From positions 1,811,203 to 1,875,202 of the forward strand of contig NZ_JAGINW010000001.1 of assembly GCF_017876405.1 (NCBI RefSeq): 64,000 nt of DNA. Direction: 5' to 3'. Below, piece by piece: positions 62,034-64,000 of the stretch. How positions within the stretch are numbered: position 1 is the first letter of the stretch; every line of letters starts with the position of its first letter. This DNA is from Kibdelosporangium banguiense (GTDB lineage Bacteria; Actinomycetota; Actinomycetes; Mycobacteriales; Pseudonocardiaceae). The translations under genes were made by a program, and so were the position numbers. The notes under the pieces are model-generated. The model was given only the letters and a program-made list of their open reading frames with translations, ran no database searches and had not been told where the DNA came from.

Positions 62034-63686
62034 ATGGGGTTTTGTATGCGCAGGTGCAGGGCTGTTGGGTGGGCGTTGCCGGTGGTGGTGGCGGTGCTGG
62101 CGCTCTGTGCTGCTCCTGCGGTGGCTCAGCCGATGACGACGCCGGTTCCGCCGCCGAAGGATCCGAATGCGCCGCCGGCTTCGGCGCCTAATGGGCCTCA
62201 GCCGTTGGGGCATGCCATTGGGGATGCCGGGACTGGGTTGTCGATGATTCGGATCCTGCCTGCTTCGGCTCCCACCAACACGATCTTGCCGGGGTACTCC
62301 GACAAGTTGCCCAGGCAGTCGGCGCTTGAGGTTGGGTTCGGGCTGGCCAGCGCTCAGGTCAACTCGGAGTCGTATCTGGCTGTCGAGCATTCGATCGCAC
62401 AGGCTTCGCCGGGCGGGATCGCTGTTCAGGGGGCCAGTCCGCAGTCGCCGGGCGCTGTGGCCCAGACTGCTCCGCCGGACAATCCGCAGCCGCGGACTTT
62501 CGGGATCAATCCGCCGCAGACTCCGTTGGATGCCTTGGTGCGGGTCGGTCTGCTGAACGGGAGCGCGCAGGCGAGGTGGAGTGACACGCTGGGGCCCTGT
62601 GTGACGCCGTTGTCTGATGCGAGTACGTCGATGGCGAGCCTGTCGTTGCTCAATGCCATTCCGACTTTGCCAGGGATCACTGATCTGTCAGGCAAGCTGA
62701 CCGAGTCCAAGCTGGCGCCTGATCAGGCGAAGGCCTTGACCGATCAGCTCAAGACGTTGCCTGGGCCGCTGGCTGAGCTTGGGGGTCTGCTGTCGGGGCC
62801 GGACAAGGCTGACGGCAAGGGCGCTCTGATCAGCCTGCCGAACACGTTGTCCACACGGTCCACTGTGGCGCTTGTCGATATTCCCGGGTCTGCCAACAAG
62901 GCTGTCCAGTCCACTTCGACGTTGCAGGTCGCCAGCCTGAATCTGCTGGGCGGCACGCCGTTCGCGATGTCGGTCAACGTGGTGAGTCAGCCGACGCTGC
63001 AGGTTACGTCCACTGGGGACGCCAAGACCTCGAGTGTGAAGTACACCGCGCCTGTCCTGGAGATCAAGCAGGGCGACAAGGTCCTCTACCGGCTTGATGC
63101 CGCGCACCCGACCTTCGATGTGCCGATCGGGATTCCGCTGCCGAGCCTGTCGGGCCAACTGCCGGACGGGTTGAAGAACCTGCCGTTGATCGGTGATCTG
63201 GCCAACGCCCTGCCCAAGGACTCGCCGCTGCTGCCCAAGGCCAACGAGCTGGGCCAGTTGAAGCTGGACATCGGTGTGCTGCGGGTGTCCATCGCGGGTT
63301 TGCAGCAGAAGGCCCAGGACATGACCGAACCGTTCAAGGGCCACCAGTTGGCGGCCAGTGCGCGGATGCTGGATCTGCAGGTGCTGCCCACGCAAGCGCT
63401 TGGTCTGCCGGGACTGCCTTCCGCGCTCGCGCAGGTGTCGCTCGGCGAACAGGTGGCACGGGCCGCGGCGCCGGAAGGCGGCGTCGTGTGCGGCATCGCA
63501 GGTGGTCCGCCTCAGGCCAAGCCGGTCCCGAAAGAGCCGAAGCTGGCTTACACCAGTGCGTACCAGGCCATTCCGATGTTCTGGACCGGCAGTGCCATGC
63601 TCCTGATCGGGGTTGTGCTCGTGGCCGCCATGCCGGCGCACCGGATCCGCCGGCCGCAGCGAGTGTCCGAAGAGGATCAGCCGTAG
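62034..63686 (+). CDS. Secreted, C-terminally membrane-anchored protein
   Basis: About 550 residues from ATG 62034 (GGGAG upstream); ATG 62019 and 62046 are alternatives. Signal peptide around WALPVVVAVLALCAAPAVAQ, a Pro-rich linker, then a long beta-rich, Ser/Thr/Leu-rich region. A membrane helix (AIPMFWTGSAMLLIGVVLVA) and basic tail end it. Found beside holB in actinobacteria; function unknown, probably a cell-surface protein. The stop overlaps holB tail to tail by 10 bp. Confidence 0.75.
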   Translation: MGFCMRRCRAVGWALPVVVAVLALCAAPAVAQPMTTPVPPPKDPNAPPASAPNGPQPLGHAIGDAGTGLSMIRILPASAPTNTILPGYSDKLPRQSALEVGFGLASAQVNSESYLAVEHSIAQASPGGIAVQGASPQSPGAVAQTAPPDNPQPRTFGINPPQTPLDALVRVGLLNGSAQARWSDTLGPCVTPLSDASTSMASLSLLNAIPTLPGITDLSGKLTESKLAPDQAKALTDQLKTLPGPLAELGGLLSGPDKADGKGALISLPNTLSTRSTVALVDIPGSANKAVQSTSTLQVASLNLLGGTPFAMSVNVVSQPTLQVTSTGDAKTSSVKYTAPVLEIKQGDKVLYRLDAAHPTFDVPIGIPLPSLSGQLPDGLKNLPLIGDLANALPKDSPLLPKANELGQLKLDIGVLRVSIAGLQQKAQDMTEPFKGHQLAASARMLDLQVLPTQALGLPGLPSALAQVSLGEQVARAAAPEGGVVCGIAGGPPQAKPVPKEPKLAYTSAYQAIPMFWTGSAMLLIGVVLVAAMPAHRIRRPQRVSEEDQP

Positions 63687-64000
63687 TAGAGCGTGGTCAC
63701 CATCGCTTCGACGGCGATCCGTGGTTTTACGTTCAGCTCCAGGGCTTCGCGGCATTTCAGGACTGCTTCGAGGCGGCGGAGGGTTGATTCGGGGGACCAG
63801 GAGGCTGCCGCTGTGCGGGCGGAGTTGGCGTGGTCGGGGTGGTTGAGGGCGGCTTCCGAGCCGCTCCCCGTCACCAGGACGTCACGGTAGAACCCGGCGA
63901 GGTCGACCAAAGCAAGGTCGAGTGTGTCCCGCTGGGTTCGGGTGGCGCGGGACTTTTGCCTGCGCTCCAGCTCTTTCAGCGCACCGGCACTGCCGCGAGT
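63677..64000 (-). CDS. holB: DNA polymerase III delta' subunit, C-terminal part
   Basis: The reverse strand reads GALKELERRQKSRATRTQRD, then DLALVDLAGFYRDVLVTGSG and ESTLRRLEAVLKCREALELN, the collar-domain end of HolB. It is a clamp-loader subunit at the replication fork. The 5' part, including the ATPase domain, lies beyond the window's right edge. Confidence 0.85.
   Translation of the reverse strand, partial: TRGSAGALKELERRQKSRATRTQRDTLDLALVDLAGFYRDVLVTGSGSEAALNHPDHANSARTAAASWSPESTLRRLEAVLKCREALELNVKPRIAVEAMVTTLYYG

Overview
The window is high-GC actinobacterial chromosome. The runs folE-folP-folB-folK-DUF3180, ftsH-hpt-tilS-zinc metalloprotease and dacB/ppa, with frequent GTG starts and ATGA/GTGA stop-start overlaps, are typical of filamentous Actinobacteria. 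The gene order and the DUF6779-type protein suggest Pseudonocardiales; this placement is inference.

Layout. 1-17.3 kb is mostly housekeeping: a PEP-mutase-like gene cut by the window edge, LysR, a proline-rich membrane protein, the folate operon, ftsH, hpt, tilS, a zinc metalloprotease, a PBP4-type carboxypeptidase, pyrophosphatase, a MarR/drug-efflux pair, a ROK sugar kinase and cutC. 17.3-25.3 kb is a peptide-uptake cluster: fused double ATPase, two permeases, lipoprotein binding protein, ROK-type repressor and an M81 (MlrC-like) metallopeptidase. 25.3-29.5 kb holds glyA, a hotdog protein, a divergent second ribosomal L11 with an unusual 5' hairpin, a secreted protein and LysR. 29.8-35.0 kb is a mirror-image cassette: MFS and diguanylate cyclase on +, then a paralogous cyclase and paralogous MFS on -. 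35-41.9 kb has a serine hydrolase, a 1300-residue secreted multidomain glycan hydrolase (GH87-like) and small proteins.

About 41.97-61.88 kb is foreign DNA in a tRNA-Thr(CGT) gene whose intact copy is at 61837-61913 (-). Three copies of the tRNA 3' half (41973, 49133, 61836) bound two tandem elements. Element A (7.2 kb) is decayed: it has only an integrase C-terminus, plus an overlapping run of small excisionase-like helix-turn-helix genes, one of them frameshifted, and an XRE/DUF6879 pair. Element B (12.7 kb) has a GntR repressor, a promoter-driven run of small genes, a DUF3987-type replication protein, an excisionase and an apparently intact tyrosine integrase with a Cys-rich insert. No FtsK/TraB translocase is visible, so B looks like an integrative, probably non-self-transmissible element. 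It also carries a second, broken integrase 3' end around one unknown cargo gene, and exported SH3, Nudix and XRE cargo.

The most unusual non-coding feature is in element B. Its intergenic regions are built of successive blocks of roughly 50-250 bp, each dominated by its own short word in both orientations (GGTTC, GCGGTAA, GGTAGC, TCTAGA, CAGGGAG, GGGTTAG, CTCATCC, GCTAG, GGTAGA), with perfect palindromes and one perfect 18-bp stem.

Right of the tRNA the core chromosome resumes with a membrane-anchored secreted protein and the 3' end of holB.
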